Of a stretch of 64,000 bases of DNA, positions 29,431 to 38,856 are shown one piece after another. The first letter of the stretch is position 1. Each line of letters begins with the position of its first letter. Under the pieces are notes generated by a model. It was not told where the DNA came from. It did no database searches and saw only the letters and a list, made by a program, of their open reading frames with translations. The stretch comes from Ancylobacter koreensis (GTDB lineage: Bacteria; Pseudomonadota; Alphaproteobacteria; Rhizobiales; Xanthobacteraceae): NCBI RefSeq assembly GCF_023016525.1, contig NZ_JALKCG010000003.1, forward strand, positions 62,001 through 126,000, given 5' to 3'. The translations under genes and the position numbers were made by a program.

Positions 29431-31899
29431 ATGCAGGGGCCGCCGCGGCGGGACCCGGACGAGGAATGGCCGGGAGAGGGCAGGCCTGACGGAGCGGGGC
29501 GTCGCCGGGGCGCGCGGGCGGCGGTGCTGGCCGACGCGCGTCGCGGGACGGGGCTCGCGCCCCTGCTGGCGGGCCGGTGGCCGGATCTGCGCCTCGGCGC
29601 GCTGACCACGGGGCTCTCCGCCGCGCTGGCGCGCGAACTCGACGACCGGCGCGGTTTCCTCTTCCTGCCCGTCGGCTTCGCCCTCGGCGCCGTGCTCTAT
29701 TTCGCCGCCCCGCAGGAACCGCTCCCCTATGCCGGCTTCATGCCGGCGGGTGTCTTCGCCGCACTGGCGTGGTGGCGGCGCGAGCGGGCCTTCGGCTTCC
29801 ATCTCTTCGCGCTGCTGGCGGTGATCGCGCTCGGCTTCGCCGTCGCGGCGCTTCAGGTGCAGCGCATGGCGCATCCCGTGCTCGGGCAGACGCTGTATGC
29901 CGCCGAGATCACCGGCTTCGTCGAATCCGCCGAGCAGCGTCCGCGCGGCAGCCGGATCACGCTGCTGGTCACCGGCTTCGCGCGCCCGCCCGCAGAGCCG
30001 CCGCAGCGTGTACGGGTGACGCTTTCGAGCCGCAAGCCGCCGGGGGTGGGTGCGCATGTGAGCCTGCGCGCCACGCTCGGCCCGCCGCCGGGGCCGGCCT
30101 ATCCCGGCGGCTTCGATTTCGGCCGGGCGATCTGGTTCGACGGCATCGGCGCCACGGGCTTCTCTCTCGGGCGGCCGGAGCTTGCGCCGGCGACCGGTCC
30201 GCCGCCCTGGGGCCTCGCCCTCGCCACCTGGCTCGACGGCACGCGCCGGGCCATCGCCGCGCGCATCCGCGCCGCCCTGCCGGGAGAGGATGGCGGCGTC
30301 GCCGTGGCACTGGTGACGGGACTGCGCGACGCGGTGGCCGAGCCGATCGAGGAGAGCATGCGCATCGCCGGCTTGTCGCACATCCTCTCCATTTCCGGCC
30401 TGCACATGGCGCTGGTGGCGACGACGGTCTTCTTCCTCGCCCGCGCGCTGCTGGCGCTGGCACCGGAGCTTGCGCTGGCGCGGCCGATCAAGGCGTGGGC
30501 GGCGCTGCCGGCCTTCGCCTCGGCGACCTTCTATCTGCTGCTGTCGGGTGCCGAGGTGCCGACCCAGCGCGCCTATGTGATGACGCTGCTCGTGCTGGCC
30601 GGCGTGGTGCTCGGGCGGCCGGCGCTGACGCTGCGCACGCTGGCGCTCGCCGCGCTGGCGCTGATGGCGCTCACCCCCTGGGCGGTGCTCGACCCCGGCG
30701 CGCAGATGTCCTTCACCGCCACACTGGCGCTGATCGCCGCCTATGAACGCTTCGGCCGCTTCATCGCCGCGCCGCCGGGAATGAAGACGCCGCTATTCGC
30801 GGTGCCGGCACGCTACCTCGCCGCGCTGGTGCTTGGCTCGCTGGCGGCGGGGCTGGCGACGGCGCCCTATGCCGCGTTCCATTTCCAGCGCCTCGCCCCG
30901 CTCAGCCTGCCGGCCAACCTCGCCGCGACGCCGGTGGTGTCGCTCGTCGTCATGCCGTTCGGCCTCCTCGGCGCGCTGCTCATGCCGTTCGGCTGGGATG
31001 GCCCCGTGTGGCGCATCATGGGCTGGGGGATTGGCGTGATGCTCGACATCGCCGACATGGTGGCCGCTCTGCCGGGTGCGGACCGCGGCATACGGGGCAT
31101 GCCGGCTGCGAGCCTCGCGCTGCTCTCGCTGGCGCTTGCGGTACTGTGCCTCGCCCGCACGCGGCTCATGTTGCTGGCGCCCGCGCTCGGCGGGCTGGCG
31201 CTATGGATTGCCGCCGGCACGCCGCGCCCGGAGCTGCTGGTCGACGCGCAGGGGCGCACCGTGGCGGTGAGGGGCACCGATGGGCGCCTCCACGTGATGG
31301 GCGACCGGGCGGCCGGGCTGGCAAATCGCTTCGCCGTCGAGCAATGGCTGAGCGCGGATGGCGACCGTACCCGCATCGGCGCGAAGGACATCGCGGCGGC
31401 GGCCACGTGCGATCCGCTCGGCTGCACGCTGCCGCTCGCGGACGGTGGGCTGGTGGCGCTGTCGCGGCAGCGGGACTCGCTGGAGGACGATTGCCGTCTC
31501 GCGCGCGTGCTGGTGACGCCGTTCGAACCGCCCCTGGTCTGCGCGGCCGAACTCGTGCGCATCGACCCATCACGACCTATGGGCGGGCTCGCCGGCTACC
31601 ATACGCCGGAAGGCGGCTGGCGCTTCGTCGCGGCCCGCCCGGCCGAGGGCGCCCGGCCCTGGGAGGCGAGGAGCGCTCCTGTCGCGCCGGAGGCGGGTGG
31701 CGGTGCCCGAACGCCACCGCCCCTCATCCCGGCGCCGCCTGCCGCAAGGCAAGCCATCGGGGCGGCTGCCAAGGGAGCGCTCCCTTTCCGCGCGCCAGCG
31801 GATGCCTTCGACACGCCCGATACCTACCAGCCCGGGACGGACGGGAACGGGACAACAACGGAAGACCCGCCCGAGGAGGAAGAGCCGGGCGGCGGGTGA
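29431..31899 (+). CDS. comEC: ComEC/Rec2-family membrane protein
   Basis: An 822-residue polytopic membrane protein. A charged N-terminus (about 60 residues) is followed by two helices and a DUF4131-like beta domain (about 150-270). The competence domain then carries LSHILSISGLHMALVATTVF and LLSGAEVPTQRAYVMTLLVL. The soluble C-terminus lacks the HxHxDH metallo-beta-lactamase motif of Bacillus ComEC and ends in a Pro/Glu-rich tail (TTTEDPPEEEEPGGG). The family forms the inner-membrane channel for incoming single-stranded DNA; no other competence gene is in the window. The ATG follows GGGCGGGGA. Confidence 0.82.
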   Translation: MQGPPRRDPDEEWPGEGRPDGAGRRRGARAAVLADARRGTGLAPLLAGRWPDLRLGALTTGLSAALARELDDRRGFLFLPVGFALGAVLYFAAPQEPLPYAGFMPAGVFAALAWWRRERAFGFHLFALLAVIALGFAVAALQVQRMAHPVLGQTLYAAEITGFVESAEQRPRGSRITLLVTGFARPPAEPPQRVRVTLSSRKPPGVGAHVSLRATLGPPPGPAYPGGFDFGRAIWFDGIGATGFSLGRPELAPATGPPPWGLALATWLDGTRRAIAARIRAALPGEDGGVAVALVTGLRDAVAEPIEESMRIAGLSHILSISGLHMALVATTVFFLARALLALAPELALARPIKAWAALPAFASATFYLLLSGAEVPTQRAYVMTLLVLAGVVLGRPALTLRTLALAALALMALTPWAVLDPGAQMSFTATLALIAAYERFGRFIAAPPGMKTPLFAVPARYLAALVLGSLAAGLATAPYAAFHFQRLAPLSLPANLAATPVVSLVVMPFGLLGALLMPFGWDGPVWRIMGWGIGVMLDIADMVAALPGADRGIRGMPAASLALLSLALAVLCLARTRLMLLAPALGGLALWIAAGTPRPELLVDAQGRTVAVRGTDGRLHVMGDRAAGLANRFAVEQWLSADGDRTRIGAKDIAAAATCDPLGCTLPLADGGLVALSRQRDSLEDDCRLARVLVTPFEPPLVCAAELVRIDPSRPMGGLAGYHTPEGGWRFVAARPAEGARPWEARSAPVAPEAGGGARTPPPLIPAPPAARQAIGAAAKGALPFRAPADAFDTPDTYQPGTDGNGTTTEDPPEEEEPGGG

Positions 31900-32302
31900 A
31901 TGGAAGAGGGCCCGGCTGGAGGCGCTGGCCGTCCCTGCGCCAGACATGCCCGCCGACGCGCCGGACGCATATCGCCCCGCCTCGATGCGGCGGGTCAAGA
32001 CGGCGGGCTTCCCGGAGGAGGAGCCGGAGAGTTCAGCGAACGGAAGCGGAAGGCGGCGGGCCGTCCCTGTGCTGACGGATGCGTTCGGCTTGCCGGACAC
32101 CCGGTCCCAGCCGAGATGGATGAGACGGGGTCATGCCGGAGGGTGAAGGGCCGGAGGGCGAACGAACCGAAGCGGAAGGCGCGCACCGGCTCCCATCCGT
32201 GAATGCTCAGGCGAACGTTCAGCAGCGCCGGAACCGGAGTGGACGCGAACGGAAACGGAAGGCGAGGGCGGAAAGCGCCCGCCCGCCAGACCTAGCGGAC
32301 GC
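31900..32302. other. Gene-free repeat-bearing region between comEC and lexA (403 bp)
   Basis: Between convergent comEC and lexA lies 403 bp with no credible gene. Short open frames on + have Arg/Gly/Ala-rich products typical of random GC-rich DNA. The region contains three near-identical copies of an 18-bp purine-rich motif, annotated separately, and no clear terminator. Confidence 0.55.
32038..32264. repeat. Three dispersed copies of an 18-bp motif
   Basis: Copies at 32038-32055 (GAACGGAAGCGGAAGGCG), 32164-32181 (GAACCGAAGCGGAAGGCG) and 32247-32264 (GAACGGAAACGGAAGGCG) differ from the consensus by at most one base. Spacings are 126 and 83 bp. All are in the same orientation; none is in a recognised gene. 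Confidence 0.75.
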
Positions 32303-33001
32303 TTAGTAGCGCCGGAACAGGCCGACCAGCTTGCCCTGGATGCGCACGCGGTCGGGGCCGAAGATGCGGGTCTCATAGGCCGGGTTGGCCGCCTCCAGCG
32401 CGACCGAAGCGCCCTTGCGGCGCAGGCGCTTGAGCGTGGCTTCCTCGTCGTCGATCAGCGCGACGACGATCTCGCCGGTGCTCGCCGTGTCGCATTTGCG
32501 GATCACCGCGAGATCGCCGTCGAGAATGCCGGCCTCGACCATGGAGTCGCCGCGCACTTCCAGCGCGTAATGCTCGCCGCCCGCCAGCATTTCCGGCGGC
32601 ATGGATATGGTGTGGTCGCGCGACTGGATGGCCGAGATCGGCGTGCCGGCGGCGATGCGGCCCATGACCGGGATCGGCACCACGCGGCGGGCATCGTCGT
32701 CCTCGCTCGCGGGCCGCACACGGCCGAGATTGCCTTCGATGACATTGGGCGAGAAGGTCCGCGCGGCAGGCTTGGGCGGCTGCGCGTCCTCCGGCAGGCG
32801 CACCACTTCCAGCGCGCGGGCGCGGTTCGGCAGGCGGCGGATGAAACCGCGCTCCTCCAGCGCCGTAATGAGCCGGTGAATGCCCGACTTCGACCTGAGG
32901 TCGAGCGCGTCCTTCATCTCCTCGAAGGAGGGGGGCACGCCGTCCTTCTGGAGGCGGTCATTGATGAAGAGAAGCAGCTCATGCTGTTTGCGGGTAAGCA
33001 T
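32303..33001 (-). CDS. lexA: LexA SOS repressor
   Basis: A 232-residue SOS repressor and self-cleaving peptidase. The N-terminal winged helix starts [20 protein letters not shown], followed by [20 protein letters not shown]. The cleavage site lies at AAG in [11 protein letters not shown]. The catalytic serine is in [11 protein letters not shown] (about residue 152) and the lysine in [12 protein letters not shown]. The Pro-rich linker around 72-85 is typical of alphaproteobacteria. A perfect GTTC-N7-GTTC operator lies 59 bp upstream of the start codon, indicating autoregulation. Confidence 0.95.
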   Translation of the reverse strand: MLTRKQHELLLFINDRLQKDGVPPSFEEMKDALDLRSKSGIHRLITALEERGFIRRLPNRARALEVVRLPEDAQPPKPAARTFSPNVIEGNLGRVRPASEDDDARRVVPIPVMGRIAAGTPISAIQSRDHTISMPPEMLAGGEHYALEVRGDSMVEAGILDGDLAVIRKCDTASTGEIVVALIDDEEATLKRLRRKGASVALEAANPAYETRIFGPDRVRIQGKLVGLFRRY

Positions 33002-33059
33002 CCGGTGTTCCGTCTGGCGGCTGACGCGGGCTGAAACAAATCACGAACAGAGACTATCC

Positions 33060-33074
33060 GTTCCTATTGTGTTC
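33060..33074. promoter_or_regulatory. LexA (SOS) box upstream of lexA
   Basis: GTTC at 33060-33063 and GTTC at 33071-33074 are separated by CTATTGT, exactly matching the direct-repeat operator GTTC-N7-GTTC known for alphaproteobacterial LexA. It lies in the 233-bp region between lexA and the GntR gene; the lexA start is 59 bp away. Confidence 0.88.
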
Positions 33075-33234
33075 CACAATGGGTAAAGGCATCGCTAAGA
33101 GGCGGAAAATGCACGCTTTCCGGCGGCGCGACCGGAAAAACGCCAAGCCAGTCGGGGAAACGGCGGTACCCGGCGGCCGGAAAGGTGCGCGGCCAGGGGC
33201 ATGATTCGCACCGGCGCGCCGTGTCCGCCGCCGG

Positions 33235-33933
33235 TCAGACGGTCTGCGCGTATTGCTCGTAGGCGTCGTGCACGATGGCGATATGGCTGCGCATGGCATT
33301 GGCTGCGGCCTCGCGGTCGCCGCGCAGGATCGCCGTCGTCACCCGGTCATGCTCGGTGTGCGAGAGCGCGAGGCGCCCCAGCGCGCGGAACTGCGCGCGG
33401 CGGAAGGGCGAGAGCCGGCGGCGCGTGCCGACCGTCATTTCGATGAGGTAGTCGTTGTGGCTGCCCGCATAGATCGAGGTGTGGAACTGCTCGTTCGCCT
33501 CGCGATAGGTGGCGAAATCGCCGATGCGCATCAGTTCGCCCATGTCGGCGTGCAGCCGCTCCAGCTGGCGGCGCTCCTGCGGCGTCATGGCGAGGGCGCT
33601 CAGTCCCGCGCACAGCGCCTCCAGCTCGGCCATGACGTCGAACATATTCTGCAGCCGCTCGACGCTCGGGCGGGCGACCACGGCGCCGCGATGCGGGCGG
33701 GCGTCGACGAGGCCGGAGGCGGCGAGTTCGCGCAGCGCCTCGCGCACCGGCGTGCGGGAGACGCCGAAACGCGCCGCCAGCGCCGTCTCGTCGAGCCCGG
33801 TGCCCGGCGGCAGGGTGCCGCGCGTGATCTCGTCGGCGAGCTGCATGCGCAGTTCCTCGGCGCGCGTCACGCGGCCGCGCCGTCCGGCATCGGCGGGCGG
33901 TTCGAGCGGGAAGCGGACAGGCAGCACGGACAT
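33235..33933 (-). CDS. GntR-family (FadR/FCD) transcription regulator
   Basis: A 232-residue regulator. The winged helix-turn-helix runs about residues 25-90: RAEELRMQLADEITRGTLPPG, then LDETALAARFGVSRTPVREA and LRELAASGLVDARPHRGAVV. An FCD ligand-binding domain follows (about 95-225), with YREANEQFHTSIYAGSHNDY and HTEHDRVTTAILRGD holding the usual Asp/His metal-binding positions. Targets and ligand are unknown. With the HpxZ-like gene upstream on the same strand it separates moeA from lexA, which are normally adjacent in relatives. Confidence 0.88.
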   Translation of the reverse strand: MSVLPVRFPLEPPADAGRRGRVTRAEELRMQLADEITRGTLPPGTGLDETALAARFGVSRTPVREALRELAASGLVDARPHRGAVVARPSVERLQNMFDVMAELEALCAGLSALAMTPQERRQLERLHADMGELMRIGDFATYREANEQFHTSIYAGSHNDYLIEMTVGTRRRLSPFRRAQFRALGRLALSHTEHDRVTTAILRGDREAAANAMRSHIAIVHDAYEQYAQTV

Positions 33934-34047
33934 CGGCGGCTGACGAATCTGAGGGAGACGGCGCGGGGTCCCGACCGTGCCGCATCATTAGCCGGGGCGA
34001 CCCGTTTCACCAAGAACTTCATGACGATGCCGGCGCTGCGGGCGGCC

Positions 34048-34431
34048 TCACCTGTCGTCGATCAGGCTCACATGGGCGGCGACGACCTTCCAGCCGGCCG
34101 GGGTGCGCATCCAGGTCTGCATCTGGCGGCCGACCTTGCCGGGCGTCGAGCTGCGGCGGAACAGGGTGGAGGCGACGGCGAAGTCGCGGCCATAGGTGGT
34201 GATCCTCGTGCCGTCCAGCGTGCGCTCCAGCCCTACCGGCGAGCGGGCGGCGCGGAAGGCTCGGATCTCGTCGATCCCGTAGAGGTTCTCGCCGCCGCCG
34301 TAACGCAGCGTGGTGGGGTCGTCCCAGAACAGGTCGTCGAGCGCGGCGACGTCGTTGGAGACCAGCGCGCGCTCATAGCGGTCGAACGCCGCGCGCACCT
34401 CGTCCAGCACCTCGGCAATGTTGATGTCCAT
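34048..34431 (-). CDS. hpxZ: HpxZ/AtzH-like NTF2-fold protein (DUF3225)
   Basis: A 127-residue protein: [20 protein letters not shown], then [22 protein letters not shown] and [18 protein letters not shown], ending [20 protein letters not shown]. This matches the DUF3225 group, which includes HpxZ of oxalurate/allantoin breakdown and AtzH, a small partner of amidases in cyanuric-acid routes. The family has an NTF2-like fold. Usually an amidase (HpxW or AtzF type) is adjacent; none is present here, so its substrate is open. It lies 114 bp upstream of the GntR gene on the same strand, so coregulation is possible. Confidence 0.72.
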   Translation of the reverse strand: MDINIAEVLDEVRAAFDRYERALVSNDVAALDDLFWDDPTTLRYGGGENLYGIDEIRAFRAARSPVGLERTLDGTRITTYGRDFAVASTLFRRSSTPGKVGRQMQTWMRTPAGWKVVAAHVSLIDDR

Positions 34432-34488
34432 GCGCCCGCTCCCCTTCGGCTCCCGATGTTTCGAGCGAACAGGCAGCCGGGCGCCCGG

Positions 34489-35712
34489 TCAATCCTCCAG
34501 CGGGAAAATCTCGCAGTCCTCGCCCGCCTGCGCGGCGGGCGCGAAGGGCCGGCGGACCAGCAGCACGTCGGCGCGGGCGAGATTGGCCAGCATGGAGCTG
34601 TCCTGCACGGGCAGCGGGCGCACGAGCGGCAGGCCGTCCTCATCGCCGACGATCTCGGCACGCTGAAAATCCATGCGCTGCTCGTTGGCCTTCACCGGGC
34701 CGGCGAGGCGGGCGGGGCGCAGCTCCAGGCCAGGCGGCACGTCGACGCCCTGCAGCGCCTTCAGCAGCGGCACGAGGAAGATGAGCGCGCAGACATGCGC
34801 GGACACCGGGTTGCCGGGCAGGCCGAGCACCAGTGGCCGCGCCGCCTCCTTCGCCGGGCTGCCGAACATCAGCGGCTTGCCCGGCCGCAGCGCGATCTTG
34901 TGCACGGCGAGCGCCACGCCCTCGGCGGTGAGGGCGGGTGCGATGAGGTCGTGGTCGCCCACCGAGGCGCCGCCCGTCGTCACCAGCACGTCGAGTCCGG
35001 CACCGAGTGCGTCGCGCACGCCGGCGCGGGTCTTTGCCATATCGTCGGGCAGGATGCCGAGGTCGATCACCTCGGCGCCGGCCTCGCGGGCCAGGGCGGC
35101 GAGGGAATAGAGGTTGGAGACGATGACCTGATGGGCGCCCGCGCCCTCTCCCGGCCGCACCAGCTCGTCGCCGGTCGAGAGGAGGCCGAGGCGCGGGCGG
35201 CGGGCGACGCTCACCTCAGCCACGTCGGCAGCGGCGATCAGCGCGAGGTCGCGGGCGCGCAGCCGGTGGCCGGGCGCGAGCAGGGTCTCGCCGGTGGCGA
35301 AGTCGCCGCCGGCCTTGCGGATGTGGCGGCCGATGGCGGCCGTCTCGGTGACGGTGACCGCCTCGCCCTCGCGGGTGGTGTCTTCCTGGATGACGATGGC
35401 GTCGGCGCCTTGCGGAAGCACGGCGCCGGTGAAGATGCGCACCGTGGTGCCCGGCTCGACGCGGCCGGCGAACGGGCGGCCGGCGGCGGATTCGCCGATC
35501 AGGGTGAGCGTGGCGGATGCGGCGGCGTCCTGCGCGCGCACGGCATAGCCGTCCATGGCCGAGACGTCGGCGCCGGGCGTGGTGCGGCGGGCGAGCACGG
35601 GGGCGGCGAGCACGCGGCCCTGCGCGCCGTCGAGCGGCACGTTCTCGGCCTCGACCGGACGGGCGGCGGCGAGCAGCAGCGCCAGCGCCTCCTCCACGGG
35701 CATCAGCGCCAT
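34489..35712 (-). CDS. moeA: Molybdopterin molybdenumtransferase
   Basis: A 407-residue enzyme inserting molybdate into adenylylated molybdopterin. MPVEEALALLLAAARPVEAEN begins the family pattern. VSAMDGYAVRA, FTGAVLPQGADAIVIQED, LLSTGDELVRPG, TTGGASVGDHDL and LPGNPVSAHVCAL are its conserved blocks. Domains I-IV are complete. An ATG nine bases downstream is also possible. It starts 11 bp after moaC and ends the ppiD-trp-moa operon. Confidence 0.94.
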   Translation of the reverse strand: MALMPVEEALALLLAAARPVEAENVPLDGAQGRVLAAPVLARRTTPGADVSAMDGYAVRAQDAAASATLTLIGESAAGRPFAGRVEPGTTVRIFTGAVLPQGADAIVIQEDTTREGEAVTVTETAAIGRHIRKAGGDFATGETLLAPGHRLRARDLALIAAADVAEVSVARRPRLGLLSTGDELVRPGEGAGAHQVIVSNLYSLAALAREAGAEVIDLGILPDDMAKTRAGVRDALGAGLDVLVTTGGASVGDHDLIAPALTAEGVALAVHKIALRPGKPLMFGSPAKEAARPLVLGLPGNPVSAHVCALIFLVPLLKALQGVDVPPGLELRPARLAGPVKANEQRMDFQRAEIVGDEDGLPLVRPLPVQDSSMLANLARADVLLVRRPFAPAAQAGEDCEIFPLED

Positions 35713-35723
35713 GGCGGCCCCCG

Positions 35724-36209
<486 letters not shown>

Positions 36210-36212
36210 CGC

Positions 36213-37028
36213 TCAGCCGGCAGCGCGGGCGGGCGTTGCGGGCGCCAGCAGCGCGCGCGTCGCCGCCGCCACATCCGCCTGCCGCATCAGGCTCTCGCCG
36301 ACGAGGATGGTGGAGATGTTCACCCGCGCCAGGCGGGCCACGTCGTCCGGCGTGAAGATGCCGCTCTCGCCGACGATCAGCCGGTCGGCCGGGATGCGCG
36401 GGGCGAGGCGTTCGGAGGTGGCGAGCGTCACGTCGAAATTGCGCAGGTTGCGGTTGTTGATGCCGACGAGCCGGGCGGGAAGCTCCAGCGCGCGGTCGAG
36501 CTCGGCGTCGTCATGCACCTCGACCAGCGTGTCCATGCCGAGACCATGGGCGGTGTCGACGAGATCGCGCGCCAGCGCGTCGTCGACCGAGGCCATAATG
36601 ACGAGGATGCAGTCGGCGCCCCAGCTGCGCGCCTCGTAGACCTGATAGGTGTCGTGCATGAAGTCCTTGCGCAGCGCGGGAAGCGCGCAGGCCGCCCGTG
36701 CCGCTACGAGGAATCCCGGCGCGCCCTGGAAGGAGGGAGCGTCGGTGAGCACGGAGAGACAGGCCGCCCCGCCCGCCTCGTAGGCGGCGGCTAGTGCCGG
36801 CGGGTCGAAATCGGGGCGGATCAGCCCCTTGGACGGGCTCGCCTTCTTGATCTCGGCGATCAGAGCGGTACGCCCGGCGGCGATCTTCGCCTCGATCGTC
36901 TTGAGGAAGCCACGCGCAGGCGGCTGCGCCTCGGCGGCTGCGCGCACCTGTTCGAGCGGTCGCGCGGCCTTGGCGGCTGCAATTTCCTCGCGCTTGTAGG
37001 CGCCGATCTTCTCAAGAATGTCCGCCAT
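36213..37028 (-). CDS. trpC: Indole-3-glycerol phosphate synthase
   Basis: A 271-residue TIM-barrel enzyme of tryptophan synthesis, monofunctional (no fused TrpF). It starts [20 protein letters not shown]. Motifs are [20 protein letters not shown] (catalytic lysine and phosphate site), [20 protein letters not shown] with the second lysine, [13 protein letters not shown] and [12 protein letters not shown]. It begins 12 bp after trpD and is followed by moaC after 3 bp. Confidence 0.96.
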   Translation of the reverse strand: MADILEKIGAYKREEIAAAKAARPLEQVRAAAEAQPPARGFLKTIEAKIAAGRTALIAEIKKASPSKGLIRPDFDPPALAAAYEAGGAACLSVLTDAPSFQGAPGFLVAARAACALPALRKDFMHDTYQVYEARSWGADCILVIMASVDDALARDLVDTAHGLGMDTLVEVHDDAELDRALELPARLVGINNRNLRNFDVTLATSERLAPRIPADRLIVGESGIFTPDDVARLARVNISTILVGESLMRQADVAAATRALLAPATPARAAG

Positions 37029-37040
37029 CCCGTCCTCCCG

Positions 37041-38066
<1,026 letters not shown>

Positions 38067-38110
38067 GTTTCCCCGCTTCGTTCCGGCGCGTTCCCGCCTG
38101 TCCTTCGTGC

Positions 38111-38719
38111 CTACGCCGCCTGCTTCCGGCCAGGGCCAGCGTTCCAGTCCCGCGCCAGATCGAGGAAGTTCTTGAGGATGGTACGCCCGTGCTCGGAGGC
38201 GATGCTCTCCGGGTGGAACTGCACGCCATGGACGGGCAGTTCGCGGTGCGACAGGCCCATGATGAGGCCGTCGTCGGTCTCGGCGGTCACAGCGAGGCTG
38301 GCCGGCAGCGTGTCGCGTTTCACCACCAGCGAGTGGTAGCGCGTCGCCTTGAGCGGGCCGTTGATGCCGCGGAACACGCCCTCGCCCTTGTGGGCGATCT
38401 GCGAGAGCTTGCCGTGGATCGGCACCGGGGCGCGCACCACGTCGCCGCCGAACACCTGGCCGATGGCCTGGTGGCCCAGGCACACGCCGAACACCGGCAC
38501 GCCGTCCTTCGCCGCGCGTTCGATCAGCGCGCAGGAGATGCCGGCCTCGTTGGGTGTCGCCGGGCCGGGCGAGATGACGATCGCCTCGGGCTTGAGCGCC
38601 ATCGCCTCGTCGACGGTGAGGGTGTCGTTGCGGCGCACCTCCACCTCGGCGCCGAGCCCGCCGATATAGTGGACGAGGTTCCAGGTGAAGCTATCGTAAT
38701 TGTCGATGAGCAGGATCAT
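38111..38719 (-). CDS. trpG: Anthranilate synthase glutamine amidotransferase subunit
   Basis: A 202-residue class I glutamine amidotransferase. [20 protein letters not shown] is the classic start. The nucleophilic cysteine is in [15 protein letters not shown] (about residue 81), and the His-Glu pair is in [13 protein letters not shown]. It supplies ammonia to TrpE. It starts 137 bp after the trpE stop, an unusually long gap inside this operon. A homologous paralogue, PabA, cannot be excluded, but the trpE-trpG-trpD order favours TrpG. Confidence 0.93.
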   Translation of the reverse strand: MILLIDNYDSFTWNLVHYIGGLGAEVEVRRNDTLTVDEAMALKPEAIVISPGPATPNEAGISCALIERAAKDGVPVFGVCLGHQAIGQVFGGDVVRAPVPIHGKLSQIAHKGEGVFRGINGPLKATRYHSLVVKRDTLPASLAVTAETDDGLIMGLSHRELPVHGVQFHPESIASEHGRTILKNFLDLARDWNAGPGRKQAA

Positions 38720-38732
38720 CGTGCGTCCATCC

Positions 38733-38748
38733 GCCGGCCCGTGCCGGC
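38733..38748 (-). promoter_or_regulatory. Hairpin in the trpE-trpG gap
   Basis: GCCGGC pairs with GCCGGC around CCGT, 14 bp upstream of the trpG ATG on the minus strand, close enough to affect ribosome access. No U-run or leader peptide with tandem tryptophan codons was seen here. Confidence 0.3.
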
Positions 38749-38856
38749 TGCAAAAGCTCTAGGGGTTCACCCGGCGCGGGGTCAAGCCGCGCCGGCAGGC
38801 GACAGGTCTATCGCCAGCCCCGCCATCGCTCGTGACGCCTATCTCCGCTCATCGTC

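Noticed and set aside
31900-32202. Possible 100-residue gene after comEC
   Set aside because: The product is Arg/Gly/Lys-rich without hydrophobic core or family likeness. The region instead shows short non-coding repeats.
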